DNA of 64,000 bases from Bailinhaonella thermotolerans (GTDB taxonomy: Bacteria > Actinomycetota > Actinomycetes > Streptosporangiales > Streptosporangiaceae). The position numbers and the translations under genes were made by a program. The stretch lies in the NCBI RefSeq assembly GCF_003594875.1, contig NZ_QZEY01000001.1, positions 930,001 through 994,000 on the forward strand. Reading direction: 5' to 3'. Positions 17,556 to 25,634 of this stretch are shown piece after piece. Every line of letters begins with the position of its first letter. The first letter of the stretch is position 1. The notes under the pieces were generated by a model, which ran no database searches, was not told the origin of the DNA, and saw only the letters and a program-made list of their open reading frames with translations.

Positions 17556-18001
17556 CGGCGCCCCTGCCCCGCCCTTCTCCCGGGACTCCCGGGCTCCCTT
17601 CCGGCCCCCGCCCGTCCCTTCACCGCCCGGCTCATGCCGTACGGCGCGCGCCGGGCGGCTTCGGCGGACGGGACGCGGGCGCGAGCCGTACGGTGGGGAC
17701 AGGCGGACGCGGGACGGGGCAAGGTGTGCGCAAAGTTCGGGGGTTCCGGGCGCCAGGTCGGCGGGGCGCGGCGGGCCGATGGCTACTGTTGTGCGCTGCG
17801 GCGGGACGGGGAGGACCGGGGCGCTCGGATAACGAGAGAAGACCTCGCGTATTACACCTCGATACCGAAGAGCGGACGCCTGCCGCGGAAAACGGGTCAG
17901 AAGCACAAAACTGAGGCTGTTGGTCCGATCTCGTGGCGGCGGGGTCGGAGCGACGCGGGCTGCGCGAATCGCCTGCGGGGAGGCGCCGAGGGGTGGAGAC
18001 G
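17556..18001. other. 446-bp spacer with palindrome and AT-richer patch
   Basis: Holds CCCGGG-rich sequence, one GCCGTACGGC (17636) and, at about 17825-17925, a patch much poorer in GC than its surroundings that could contain the promoter of the next gene. An open frame crosses it on the plus strand but its composition (Arg/Gly-rich, no domain) does not look coding. Confidence 0.5.
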
Positions 18002-18847
18002 ATGGTCAGGCACATGCGGGCGCGGACGACCACGGGCGGGCTGATCGTGTCCGTCGCAGGGGCGTTCGCGGGCCTGTCGGTCCTGCTCGCCGCCCCGGCC
18101 GCGGCGGACGGGCCCCCGGAACCTCCCCCGCCCCCCGCGGCCCCCGTGCGGGGCGGAGAGTGCCCCGGCGGCGACGGGCTGCTCGGCGGGCTCACCGGCG
18201 GGTTGTGCGAGGTGGCCGACGGGCTGACCGACGTGCTCGACGGGCTCACCGGCGGCGGGACCAAGGACGCCACCAAGCCGGCGGACGACGCCCTCGGCGA
18301 CACACTGGGCGGCGCCAAGGACGCCGAGGAGAAGTTCCCCGGCTCCGGCCAGGACGGCCAGGACGGCCAGGGCCGCCAGGAGGACCGCGAGGACGAGGAC
18401 GACCGCGAGGGCGCCGCGCCCGGGCAGCGGGACGACGAGGGGTCCGGCGCGTCCCCGGCCCCCGCCGCGCCGCCGAAGGGCGAGGACGGCCAGGGCGCGG
18501 CCGGCCCCCGGCCGAACCGCACCTCCACCTGGACGATCAAGGACCCCGACGCGGCGCGGGAACGCCCCGGCCGGGCGACGCCGCCCCCGGGCCGCGTGCC
18601 CGCCGACACCGGCGACACGCGGGTGCCGCTGCTCTGGGGCCCCGGCCCGGTGGCTCCGACGATCGCCGCGCCCCAGACGCCCGCCCCGCCCGCGCGCGAG
18701 CCGTACGACGCGATCGGCACGGCCCTGACCGCGGCGCTGCTCCTGTCGGCGGTCCTGGCGACGCGCATCGTCTCGACCCGCCAGGCCGAGTCGTCCCGGC
18801 CCGGGTCCATGCCCTTCGAGCCCGTCAACCGCCAGCGCCCCGCCTGA
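18002..18847 (+). CDS. Secreted, C-terminally membrane-anchored Pro/Gly/Asp-rich protein
   Basis: 281 aa, family not recognised. A basic start (MVRHMRARTTTGG) and hydrophobic core (LIVSVAGAFAGLSVLLAAP) form a Sec signal, cleavage near AAA-DG. A Gly/Leu segment with two cysteines (GGECPGGDG; GGLCEVADG) is followed by a long acidic and Pro-rich stretch. A C-terminal hydrophobic helix (IGTALTAALLLSAVLATRIV) has a short tail, so the protein probably spans to the outer face as a cell-surface stalk. ATG 18002 follows a GGGTGGAG ribosome-binding site. It is monocistronic, before the convergent fabI. Confidence 0.75.
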   Translation: MVRHMRARTTTGGLIVSVAGAFAGLSVLLAAPAAADGPPEPPPPPAAPVRGGECPGGDGLLGGLTGGLCEVADGLTDVLDGLTGGGTKDATKPADDALGDTLGGAKDAEEKFPGSGQDGQDGQGRQEDREDEDDREGAAPGQRDDEGSGASPAPAAPPKGEDGQGAAGPRPNRTSTWTIKDPDAARERPGRATPPPGRVPADTGDTRVPLLWGPGPVAPTIAAPQTPAPPAREPYDAIGTALTAALLLSAVLATRIVSTRQAESSRPGSMPFEPVNRQRPA

Positions 18848-18932
18848 CAGGAGGCGGGGCTCGGTCCCCGGCGCGGCCGGGGGCGCACGGCGGAGCCGGA
18901 TCAGCGGGAGCGCGCGCGGCGGAGCCCGCGGA

Positions 18933-19697
18933 TCAGGCCCCCATCGCGTGGACGCCGCCGTCCACGTGGACGATCTCGCCCGTCGTCGCGGGGAACCAGT
19001 CCGACAGCAGCGCGACGCAGGCGCGGGCGGCCGGGACCGGGTCGTTGACGTCCCAGCCGAGCGGCGCGCGGTCGCCCCAGGTCTCCTCGAACTCCACGAA
19101 GCCCGGGATGCTCTTGGCCGCCATCGTGCGGATGGGCCCGGCCGCGACCAGGTTGACGCGGACGCCCTGCGGGCCGAGGTGGCGGGCCAGGTAGCGCGAC
19201 ACCGACTCGAACCCGGCCTTGGCCACGCCCATCCAGTCGTAGACCGGCCAGGCCTTGGTGGCGTCGAAGTCCAGGCCGACGATCGAGCCGCCCTCCTTCA
19301 TCAGCGGCAGGCAGGCCACGGCCAGCGACTTCAGCGAGTACGTCGAGATCTGGACCGCCGTCGCGACGTCCTCCCAGGAGGTGTTGAGGAAGTTGCCGCC
19401 GAGCGCGGTCTGCGGGGCGAACCCGATCGCGTGCACGACGCCGTCGAGGCCGTCCAGGTGCTCGCCGACGCGGCCGGCCAGGCTGTCCAGGTGCTCCTGG
19501 TTCGTCACGTCGAGCTCCAGCACCGGCGGCGGCTCGGGCAGGCGCTTGGCGATGCGCTCGACCAGGCTCATCCGGCCGAACCCGGTCAGCACGATCTGGG
19601 CGCCCTCCTCCTGGGCGAGCCGGGCGACCGAGAACGCGATCGACGCGTCGGTGAGGACGCCGGTGATCAGCAGCCGCTTGCCGTCGAGAAGACCCAT
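18933..19697 (-). CDS. fabI: Enoyl-[acyl-carrier-protein] reductase (NADH), InhA type
   Basis: Last step of each fatty-acid elongation cycle; 254 aa. The N-terminus MGLLDGKRLLITGVLTDASIAF is the InhA-type dinucleotide fold. The catalytic Tyr-X6-Lys is in VYDWMGVAKAG, and AAGPIRTMAAKSIPGF is the substrate-binding loop. Its ATG shares one base with the fabG stop (TGATG), so the two are translated as a coupled pair, mirroring mabA-inhA of mycobacteria. Target family of isoniazid and triclosan; sensitivity cannot be read here. Confidence 0.95.
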   Translation of the reverse strand: MGLLDGKRLLITGVLTDASIAFSVARLAQEEGAQIVLTGFGRMSLVERIAKRLPEPPPVLELDVTNQEHLDSLAGRVGEHLDGLDGVVHAIGFAPQTALGGNFLNTSWEDVATAVQISTYSLKSLAVACLPLMKEGGSIVGLDFDATKAWPVYDWMGVAKAGFESVSRYLARHLGPQGVRVNLVAAGPIRTMAAKSIPGFVEFEETWGDRAPLGWDVNDPVPAARACVALLSDWFPATTGEIVHVDGGVHAMGA

Positions 19698-20401
19698 CAG
19701 TGCCCCATTCCCAGGCCGCCGTCCACCGGGACGACCGCCCCGGTGACGTAGGCGGCGTCGTCGCTTGCGAGGAACCGCACGACCCGGGCGACCTCCTCCG
19801 GGCTCGCCATCCGGCCGAGCGGGATGTTCTTGCGGATCTGCTCCTGGTACTCCTCGGCCAGCACCGCCGTCATGTCGGTCTGGACGAAGCCGGGCGCCAC
19901 CACGTTCACGGTGATCCCGCGCGAGCCCAGCTCACGGGCGAGCGACCGGGCGAAGCCGATCAGCCCGGCCTTGGAGGCGGCGTAGTTGGTCTGCCCCGGT
20001 GAGCCCAGCATCGCCACGACCGACGAGATCAGCACGATGCGGCCGCGGCGCAGGCGCAGCATGCCCTTGGTGGCCCGCTTGGCCACCCGGTAGGCGCCGG
20101 TGAGGTTGGCGTCGACGACGGAGGTGAACGCCTCCTCCTTCATCATCGGCAGCAGCGTGTCCTTGGTGACGCCCGCGTTGGAGATCAGGACCTCGACCGG
20201 GCCCTGCTCCTCCTCGACCGCCTTGAACGCGGCCTCGACGTCCTCGGTGCTGGTCACGTCGCAACGCACCCCGAACAGCCCCTCGGGCGGCTCCCCCGAC
20301 CGGTGCGTCACCGCGACCCTGTCTCCCGCCGCGGCCAGCTCTCTGGCGATGGCGAGGCCGATCCCCCGGTTGCCTCCGGTCACGAGCACGGAGCGACTCA
20401 T
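19697..20401 (-). CDS. fabG: 3-oxoacyl-[acyl-carrier-protein] reductase, MabA type
   Basis: Reduces beta-ketoacyl-ACP in fatty-acid elongation; 234 aa SDR. It has TGGNRGIG for NADPH, NAG in ISNAGVTKD, the Ser-Tyr-Lys triad in LISSVVAML...YAASKAGL and the C-terminal VPVDGGLGMGH. ATG 20401 (MSRSVLVTGG) gives the family start; upstream in-frame codons are non-conserved. First gene of fabG-fabI, divergent from tldD. The 95-bp divergent gap is less GC-rich than the genes. Confidence 0.94.
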   Translation of the reverse strand: MSRSVLVTGGNRGIGLAIARELAAAGDRVAVTHRSGEPPEGLFGVRCDVTSTEDVEAAFKAVEEEQGPVEVLISNAGVTKDTLLPMMKEEAFTSVVDANLTGAYRVAKRATKGMLRLRRGRIVLISSVVAMLGSPGQTNYAASKAGLIGFARSLARELGSRGITVNVVAPGFVQTDMTAVLAEEYQEQIRKNIPLGRMASPEEVARVVRFLASDDAAYVTGAVVPVDGGLGMGH

Positions 20402-20483
20402 ACGTTGACCCCTTTCTACGCCGCCCAAGCTATCGGCTACCCACCGGTAAGCCCGTTGTCCGCAGGTCACAAGATCGCGGCAC

Positions 20484-20489
20484 TAGGAT
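20484..20489 (+). promoter_or_regulatory. -10-like TAGGAT before tldD
   Basis: TAGGAT lies 7 nt before the tldD ATG with no Shine-Dalgarno, consistent with a leaderless transcript. Confidence 0.5.
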
Positions 20490-20496
20490 CGTTGAC

Positions 20497-21999
20497 ATGC
20501 GCCAGATAGACCCGGACTTCACCGGCCTGCCGCTGCGCCGGCTCGCGGACGCCGCCCTGCAGCGCGCCCGCGACCTCGGGGCCGAGCACGCCGACTTCCG
20601 CCTGGAACGAGTCAGAGCCGAGACCCTGCGGCTCTACGACGCCCGCCTCGAGGGCTCCATCGACGCCGACGACCTCGGCTTCGCCGTACGCGTGGTCAAG
20701 GACGGCACCTGGGGCTTCGCCGCCGGGATCGACCTGACCCCCGAGTCGGCCGCCGCGGTCGCCGAGCAGGCGATCGAGGTCGCGCGGGTCGCCCGCGCGG
20801 TCAACCGCGAGCCCATCGAGCTGGCCCCCGAGCCCGTGTACGGCGAGGTCACCTGGGTCTCGGCCTACGACGTGGACCCCTTCGACGTGCCCTCCCGCGA
20901 GAAGGCCGACCTGCTGGCCGCCTGGAGCGCGGACCTGCTGGCCGACGACCGGGTGGACCACGTCAGCGCCTCCCTGATGCAGGTCAAGGAGCAGAAGTTC
21001 TACGCCGACCTGGCGGGCACGGTCACCACCCAGCAGCGCGTGCGCCTGCACCCGGCGCTCAACGCCATGAAGGTGGACGGCGACGGGCGCTTCGACGAGA
21101 TGCGCACGCTCGCCCCGCCGGCCGGCCGCGGCTGGGAGTACCTCCAGGGCACCGGCTGGGACTGGCAGGACGAGCTGGCGCGGATCCCCGAGCTGCTGGC
21201 CGAGAAGCTGGCCGCCCCCTCGGTGGAGGCCGGGGCGTACGACCTGGTCGTGCACCCGTCGAACCTGTGGCTCACCATCCACGAGTCCATCGGCCACGCG
21301 ACCGAGCTGGACCGGGCGCTGGGCTACGAGGCCGCCTACGCGGGCACCTCGTTCGCCACGTTCGACAACCTGGGCAAGCTCCAGTACGGCTCGGCCGTCA
21401 TGAACGTCACCGGCGACCGCACGGCCGAGCACGGGCTCGCCACGATCGGCTGGGACGACGAGGGCGTCCAGACCAAGAAGTTCGACATCGTCAAGGACGG
21501 CATCCTGGTCGGCTACCAGCTCGACCGGCGCATGGCCGAGATGATGGACCTGGGGCACTCGAACGGCTGCGCGTTCGCCGACTCCCCCGGCCACATGCCG
21601 CTCCAGCGCATGGCCAACGTCTCGCTCCAGCCGATGGAGAACGGCCCGTCCACCGACGAGCTGATCGCCGGGGTCGAGCGCGGCATCTACGTCATGGGCG
21701 ACAAGAGCTGGTCCATCGACATGCAGCGGTACAACTTCCAGTTCACCGGCCAGCGCTTCTACAAGATCACCAACGGGAAGCTGGACGGGCAGCTCCGCGA
21801 CGTCGCCTACCAGGCCACCACCACCGACTTCTGGCGCTCGATGGAGGCGGTCGGCGGGCCGCAGACCTACGTCCTGGGCGGCGCCTTCAACTGCGGCAAG
21901 GGCCAGCCGGGGCAGGTCGCCCCGGTCAGCCACGGCTGCCCCACGGCGCTGTTCCGCGGAGTCCGCATTCTCAACACCGTGCAGGAGGGCGGCCGATGA
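20497..21999 (+). CDS. tldD: TldD family metalloprotease subunit
   Basis: 500-aa subunit of the TldD/TldE heterodimeric protease that in E. coli degrades unfolded peptides and matures microcin B17. The zinc site is HESIGH (HExxxH, about residues 264-269), with the third ligand expected at the Cys in HGCPTALFRGV or FNCGKGQPGQ. Start ATG 20497 shortly after a -10 motif. Stop overlaps the tldE ATG (ATGA), so the two subunits are coupled. Physiological substrates in actinomycetes are not known. Confidence 0.92.
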   Translation: MRQIDPDFTGLPLRRLADAALQRARDLGAEHADFRLERVRAETLRLYDARLEGSIDADDLGFAVRVVKDGTWGFAAGIDLTPESAAAVAEQAIEVARVARAVNREPIELAPEPVYGEVTWVSAYDVDPFDVPSREKADLLAAWSADLLADDRVDHVSASLMQVKEQKFYADLAGTVTTQQRVRLHPALNAMKVDGDGRFDEMRTLAPPAGRGWEYLQGTGWDWQDELARIPELLAEKLAAPSVEAGAYDLVVHPSNLWLTIHESIGHATELDRALGYEAAYAGTSFATFDNLGKLQYGSAVMNVTGDRTAEHGLATIGWDDEGVQTKKFDIVKDGILVGYQLDRRMAEMMDLGHSNGCAFADSPGHMPLQRMANVSLQPMENGPSTDELIAGVERGIYVMGDKSWSIDMQRYNFQFTGQRFYKITNGKLDGQLRDVAYQATTTDFWRSMEAVGGPQTYVLGGAFNCGKGQPGQVAPVSHGCPTALFRGVRILNTVQEGGR

Positions 22000-23363
22000 C
22001 GCCTCAGGAGACGGTCGAGCGCGCGCTGGAGCTGTCCGGCGCCGACCAGTGCATCGTGATCGCCGACGAGGGATCCACGGCCAACCTGCGGTTCGCGGGC
22101 AACACGCTCACGACCAACGGCGTGGCCCGGTCGGCCCAGCTCACCGTGATCTCGGTGGTGAACGGCTCCGCCGGCGTGGTCTCGCGCGCGGGCGTGCGGC
22201 CCGACCAGCTCGCCGACGTGGTGGCCGCCGCCGACAAGACCGCCCGCGAGGCCGCCCCCGCCGAGGACGCGCGCCCGCTGCTCGGCGACGCCACCTCCGC
22301 GACCTGGTCCGACGAGCCCTCCCGCACCTCGATCCAGGTCTTCGCCGACTTCGCGCCGGCCCTGGGCGAGGCGTTCGCCGCCGCCGAGTCGGGCGGGCGG
22401 CGCCTGTACGGCTTCGCCGAGCACACGGTCACCTCGACGTTCGTCGGCTCCTCCACGGGCCTGCGGCTGCGCCACGACCAGCCCACGGGCCGCCTGGAGC
22501 TGAACGCCAAGTCCGCCGACCTGGCCCGCTCGGCCTGGGGCGGCGTGGCCACGCGCGACTTCTCCGACGTCAACGTCCAGGAGCTCGCCGACGGCCTGGC
22601 CAAGCGGCTCGACTGGGCCAAGCGCCGGATCGACCTGCCGGCCGGCCGCTACGAGACGCTGCTGCCGCCGAGCGCCGTCGCCGACCTGATGATCTACCTG
22701 TACTGGACGGCGGGGGCGCGCGACGCCTTCGACGGCCGCACGGTGTTCTCCAAGCCGGGCGGCGGCACGCGGGTGGGCGAGTCCCTGTCCCCCACCCCGC
22801 TGCGGCTCTACAGCGACCCGTCGGCCGCGGGCATCGAGTGCGCGCCGTTCGTGGTCGCCCACGCCTCCAGCCGCGACTCCTCGGTCTTCGACAACGGCCT
22901 GCCCCTCGGGCCGGTGGACTGGATCCGCGACGGCGAGCTGAAGGCGCTGCTGCAGACCCGCCACAGCGCCGAGCTGACCGGCCTGCCGGTGACCCCCTCG
23001 GTGGACAACCTGATCATGCGGGGCCCGGACGGCGGCCGCTCGCTGGAGGAGATGATCGCCTCCACCGAGCGCGGCCTGCTGCTCACCTGCCTGTGGTACA
23101 TCCGCGAGGTGGACCCGCAGAGCCTCCTGCTCACCGGCCTCACCCGCGACGGCGTCTACCTGGTCGAGAACGGCGAGGTCGTCGGCGAGGTGAACAACTT
23201 CCGCTTCAACGAGAGCCCGGTGGACCTGCTGCGCCGCCTGTCGGAGGTCGGCGTCAGCGAGCAGACCCTCCCCCGCGAGTGGAACGACTACTTCACCCGC
23301 ACGATCATGCCCCCGGTCCGCGTCCCGGACTTCAACATGTCCACGGTGAGCCAGGCCTCCTGA
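21996..23363 (+). CDS. tldE: TldE/PmbA family protein, partner of TldD
   Basis: 455-aa non-catalytic partner lacking the HExxxH motif. The N-terminus [21 protein letters not shown] is cut across the family block with [12 protein letters not shown]; the C-terminal half has [20 protein letters not shown] and [16 protein letters not shown] typical of PmbA. It starts at ATG 21996 in a 4-nt ATGA overlap with tldD. A strong bidirectional hairpin follows its stop. Confidence 0.92.
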   Translation: MTPQETVERALELSGADQCIVIADEGSTANLRFAGNTLTTNGVARSAQLTVISVVNGSAGVVSRAGVRPDQLADVVAAADKTAREAAPAEDARPLLGDATSATWSDEPSRTSIQVFADFAPALGEAFAAAESGGRRLYGFAEHTVTSTFVGSSTGLRLRHDQPTGRLELNAKSADLARSAWGGVATRDFSDVNVQELADGLAKRLDWAKRRIDLPAGRYETLLPPSAVADLMIYLYWTAGARDAFDGRTVFSKPGGGTRVGESLSPTPLRLYSDPSAAGIECAPFVVAHASSRDSSVFDNGLPLGPVDWIRDGELKALLQTRHSAELTGLPVTPSVDNLIMRGPDGGRSLEEMIASTERGLLLTCLWYIREVDPQSLLLTGLTRDGVYLVENGEVVGEVNNFRFNESPVDLLRRLSEVGVSEQTLPREWNDYFTRTIMPPVRVPDFNMSTVSQAS

Positions 23364-23376
23364 CGGCCCGCGCCCC

Positions 23377-23420
23377 ACGCCGTACGGCGGAGCCCCGCGC
23401 CGGGCTCCGCCGTACGGCGT
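23377..23420. terminator. Bidirectional hairpin built from two GCCGTACGGC palindromes
   Basis: Perfect 19-bp stem (23377-23395 with 23402-23420) and a 6-nt loop, 14 bp after tldE and between convergent genes. Each arm contains one whole GCCGTACGGC. This is the clearest case of the dispersed palindrome acting as a transcription terminator. Confidence 0.8.
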
Positions 23421-23435
23421 TCCGGGCCTGTCTCC

Positions 23436-23477
23436 CGGAGGACCCCGGCGAGTGTCCGGAGGACCCCGGCGAGTGTC
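23436..23477. repeat. 21-bp perfect tandem duplication
   Basis: Two identical 21-bp units (23436-23456 and 23457-23477) beginning CGGAGGACCCC. Located between the tldE terminator and the end of the convergent lipoprotein gene. Confidence 0.85.
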
Positions 23478-23545
23478 CGGAAGGCCGTCAGGGGCCCGGA
23501 AAGGCCGCACGCGGCCCTCGGCCACCGGGGGCCCGTCCCGGGGCG

Positions 23546-24655
23546 TCAGGCGGCGGGCTCGCGGAGGGGGATCTCGCGGACCTCGCCGTACCGCTTGCCG
23601 AGGACGAGGCGGGCCGGGCCGCCGCGCAGGTCGTAGACCACCGACCAGCGGGTGTGGCCCTGCGCCAGGTTCTCCAGCAGGTCCATCGACCCGCGCCAGT
23701 CCAGGACGCCGGACGTGGCCGACAGGCGGGCCTCGGCGCGGTGGAAGCGATCGTCCTGGGCGCTCGCGGGCCGGCCGTACTGGAGCGTGTTGGTCAGGGT
23801 CTGCCAGCGGTTCTCCGGCTCGATGACCCGCGTCTCGCCGTCGATGTACTCCACCACGGCGGAGCGGCCGGTCGCGTCGGCGATCAGGTAGTGGATCCGC
23901 GGGCCCCCGCCGAAGTCCAGGTCGTAGCGGCGCATGAGGGCGATCGCCTCGTCCACGGTGGCGGCGCGGTCCAGCACGATGCGGATGACGCGCTCGCCGC
24001 CGACGGTGACCTTGCCCGGGCGGGGCGAGGGCCGCGAGTCGCCGGGAACGGCCGCCATGCCGATGGCCAGGCCCTTCTCGTTCACGCCGTCGAACGGCGC
24101 GAGCACGCCGTGGGCCAGCCTGCGGCGCACGACCGGGTCGGACAGGTCGGCCCGGCCCATCCCGTCGGGGAGCAGGTAGCCGACGTCCATCAGGGACATC
24201 GAGGCGTACCCGTCGGGCGGGTCGGCGCGGACCAGGATGGCCGGGCGGTCGCGCCAGTCGAAGTTGCGGCCGAACATCGGGCGCTCCCGGTCGCCCGCCG
24301 CGACGAACAGCGAGCACGCCCACGACCTCGCCCGCGACCGGTCGGCCAGGTCCGCGTCCTCCAGCGGGGCCTCCAGGTCGTACCCGCCGTGGTAGGTGAT
24401 GGAGTACAGCGGGTGCCGCTCGTCGAGGACGCGCAGGCTGGCGGCGGTCCTGGCGACCTCCTCGGGGGTCTGCCTGAGCACCTCCGCGCCCGAGGCCCGG
24501 GCGGTCGCGGCGGCCCGCGGGGCGGCGTGCCCGGCGCCCGGCCCGGCCCCCGGTTCGGAGCGCGGCGGGGCGCCGCCCGCGCACCCGGCGGACAGCGCCA
24601 CGAGGAACGCCGCGAGCAGGACGGGGGCCCGCCGCCGGCGCGGTGAGTCGATCAC
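23546..24655 (-). CDS. Lipoprotein, C45/linear-amide C-N hydrolase-like (Ntn hydrolase)
   Basis: 369-aa exported lipoprotein: hydrophobic leader, then lipobox LSAGC with Cys25, then an Ala/Pro/Gly linker. The hydrolase part has WACSLFVAAG with candidate N-terminal nucleophile Cys114 and GRNFDWRDRPAILV, typical of acyl-CoA:6-APA acyltransferase / choloylglycine hydrolase relatives, followed by GVNEKGLAIGMAAV. In this family Cys becomes the N-terminus after autoproteolysis or leader removal; here about 113 residues precede it, so autoproteolysis would be required. Start GTG 24655. The amide substrate, possibly an acyl-homoserine lactone or acylated amino acid, is unknown. Confidence 0.75.
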   Translation of the reverse strand: MIDSPRRRRAPVLLAAFLVALSAGCAGGAPPRSEPGAGPGAGHAAPRAAATARASGAEVLRQTPEEVARTAASLRVLDERHPLYSITYHGGYDLEAPLEDADLADRSRARSWACSLFVAAGDRERPMFGRNFDWRDRPAILVRADPPDGYASMSLMDVGYLLPDGMGRADLSDPVVRRRLAHGVLAPFDGVNEKGLAIGMAAVPGDSRPSPRPGKVTVGGERVIRIVLDRAATVDEAIALMRRYDLDFGGGPRIHYLIADATGRSAVVEYIDGETRVIEPENRWQTLTNTLQYGRPASAQDDRFHRAEARLSATSGVLDWRGSMDLLENLAQGHTRWSVVYDLRGGPARLVLGKRYGEVREIPLREPAA

Positions 24656-24736
24656 GCCTCAAGCGTGCTTCACCGGGGCCCGCCGGGGCAACGCCCCAGC
24701 GGGCCCTTTCCGGCCTCTTCCGGCACCCTCCCGGCC

Positions 24737-24792
24737 GCCCTCCCGGCGGGGCCCTCCCGGCGGGGCCCTCCCGTCGGGGCCCTCATGGCGGT
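24737..24792. repeat. Four tandem copies of a 14-bp unit
   Basis: Units of the form GCCCTCCCGGCGGG begin at 24737, 24751, 24765 and 24779, the last one degenerate. It lies in the spacer between the C45-like lipoprotein gene and dodecin. Confidence 0.85.
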
Positions 24793-24876
24793 CCGCCCGG
24801 CGGGTCCGCCCGGCGCGCTTCCCGGCGTGCTTCCCGGCGCGGCGGGGACCCGCCGCGGAGCCCGCGCCGGGACGGG

Positions 24877-25092
24877 TCAGGCCGAGTCCTCCAGGCGGAA
24901 GCCGACCTTCAGGCCGACCTGGAAGTGGGCGACCTCGCCGTCCACGATCTGGCCGCGGATCTCGGTCACCTCGAACCAGTCCAGGTGGCGCAGGGTCTCC
25001 GCGGCGCGGCGCAGCCCGTTGCGGACGGCCTGGTCCACGCTCTCCGGCGACGTGCCCACGATCTCGGTCACACGGTAGGTGCGGTCGGTCAT
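24877..25092 (-). CDS. Dodecin family flavin-binding protein
   Basis: 71 aa, the usual dodecin length. The sequence TYRVTEIVGTSPESVDQAV then RHLDWFEVTEIRGQI and VAHFQVGLKVGFRLED is the full beta-alpha-beta-beta dodecin fold; the Trp in LDWFEV stacks on flavin in known dodecins. These form dodecameric cages storing or sequestering FMN/FAD or CoA. The gene is divergent from the DUF3099 gene. Confidence 0.93.
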   Translation of the reverse strand: MTDRTYRVTEIVGTSPESVDQAVRNGLRRAAETLRHLDWFEVTEIRGQIVDGEVAHFQVGLKVGFRLEDSA

Positions 25093-25181
25093 CTCACCCT
25101 CCTCATCAGTCCCCCGGATCCCATGCTCCCACCAGGAGGGATTACCGTGGAGAGGTGAGGTTGTGGCGGAGAAGGCCCGAA

Positions 25182-25472
25182 GTGCACACGGTCACCGACG
25201 CGGCGCCGTCGCTGACGGCCGACATCGGCCACCGGGAGCGGCGATATCTCATCCAGATGGGGATCCGCACGCTCTGCCTGGTGCTGGCCGTCGTGGTGGA
25301 CCACCCCGTGCGCTGGGTGTTCGCCGTCGGCGCCATCGTCTTGCCGTACTTCGCCGTGATCTTTGCCAACGGCGGACGCGAGCCCTCGAACGTCCCGGAC
25401 ATGTCGGCCTTCGAGGCTCCCGAATCCCCCCAAAACGAGATTCCGCGCCACCGACGCGAGATCGGGTCGTGA
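25182..25472 (+). CDS. DUF3099 family small membrane protein
   Basis: About 96 aa. The block VTDAAPSLTADIGHRERRYL and the following hydrophobic pair (MGIRTLCLVLAVVVDHP; WVFAVGAIVLPYFAVIFANGG) identify DUF3099, an actinobacterial two-helix membrane protein of unknown function. GTG 25182 has GGAGAAGG 6 nt upstream; an in-frame GTG at 25155 would add nine residues but has a poorly spaced site. The small-RNA promoter starts 8 bp after its stop. Confidence 0.8.
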   Translation: MHTVTDAAPSLTADIGHRERRYLIQMGIRTLCLVLAVVVDHPVRWVFAVGAIVLPYFAVIFANGGREPSNVPDMSAFEAPESPQNEIPRHRREIGS

Positions 25473-25479
25473 CAAAGTC

Positions 25480-25511
25480 TTGACGCACCCCATGGGGAGT
25501 AGGTGTACGAT
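25480..25511 (+). promoter_or_regulatory. Promoter-like sequence before the C-rich-loop RNA
   Basis: TTGACG (25480-25485) and TACGAT (25506-25511) with a 20-bp spacer, or an overlapping TGTACG with 18 bp. Predicted start near 25517 coincides with the base of the first hairpin. Confidence 0.5.
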
Positions 25512-25515
25512 TTGC

Positions 25516-25633
25516 ATCAAGCGCTCTGGTCCCCCGTCGGAGCGCTTGATGCCGGCGTTCCGGGCCCCCGTCGGAACGCCGATGATGCGACGCCGGGTGG
25601 TTTGCCCCCGTAACCACCCGGCGTCGCCCTTTT
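25516..25633 (+). ncRNA. Small RNA with three C-rich-loop hairpins, 6C RNA-like
   Basis: Three consecutive perfect hairpins. First: 11-bp stem 25516-25526 / 25540-25550, 13-nt loop. Second: 9-bp stem 25553-25561 / 25573-25581, 11-nt loop. Third: 16-bp stem 25587-25602 / 25612-25627, 9-nt loop, then a CCCTTTT run that makes it terminator-like. Each loop contains the same CCCCCGT. The actinobacterial 6C RNA (M. tuberculosis B11) is known for stacked hairpins with C-runs in the loops that pair with G-rich mRNA sites; here the runs are five C, and there are three loops rather than two. Strand is set by the promoter and terminator positions. Confidence 0.82.
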
Positions 25634-25634
25634 C

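Noticed and set aside
17634-18044. 136-codon frame before the anchored surface protein
   Set aside because: Crosses an AT-rich probable promoter and overlaps the downstream gene start; no family pattern.
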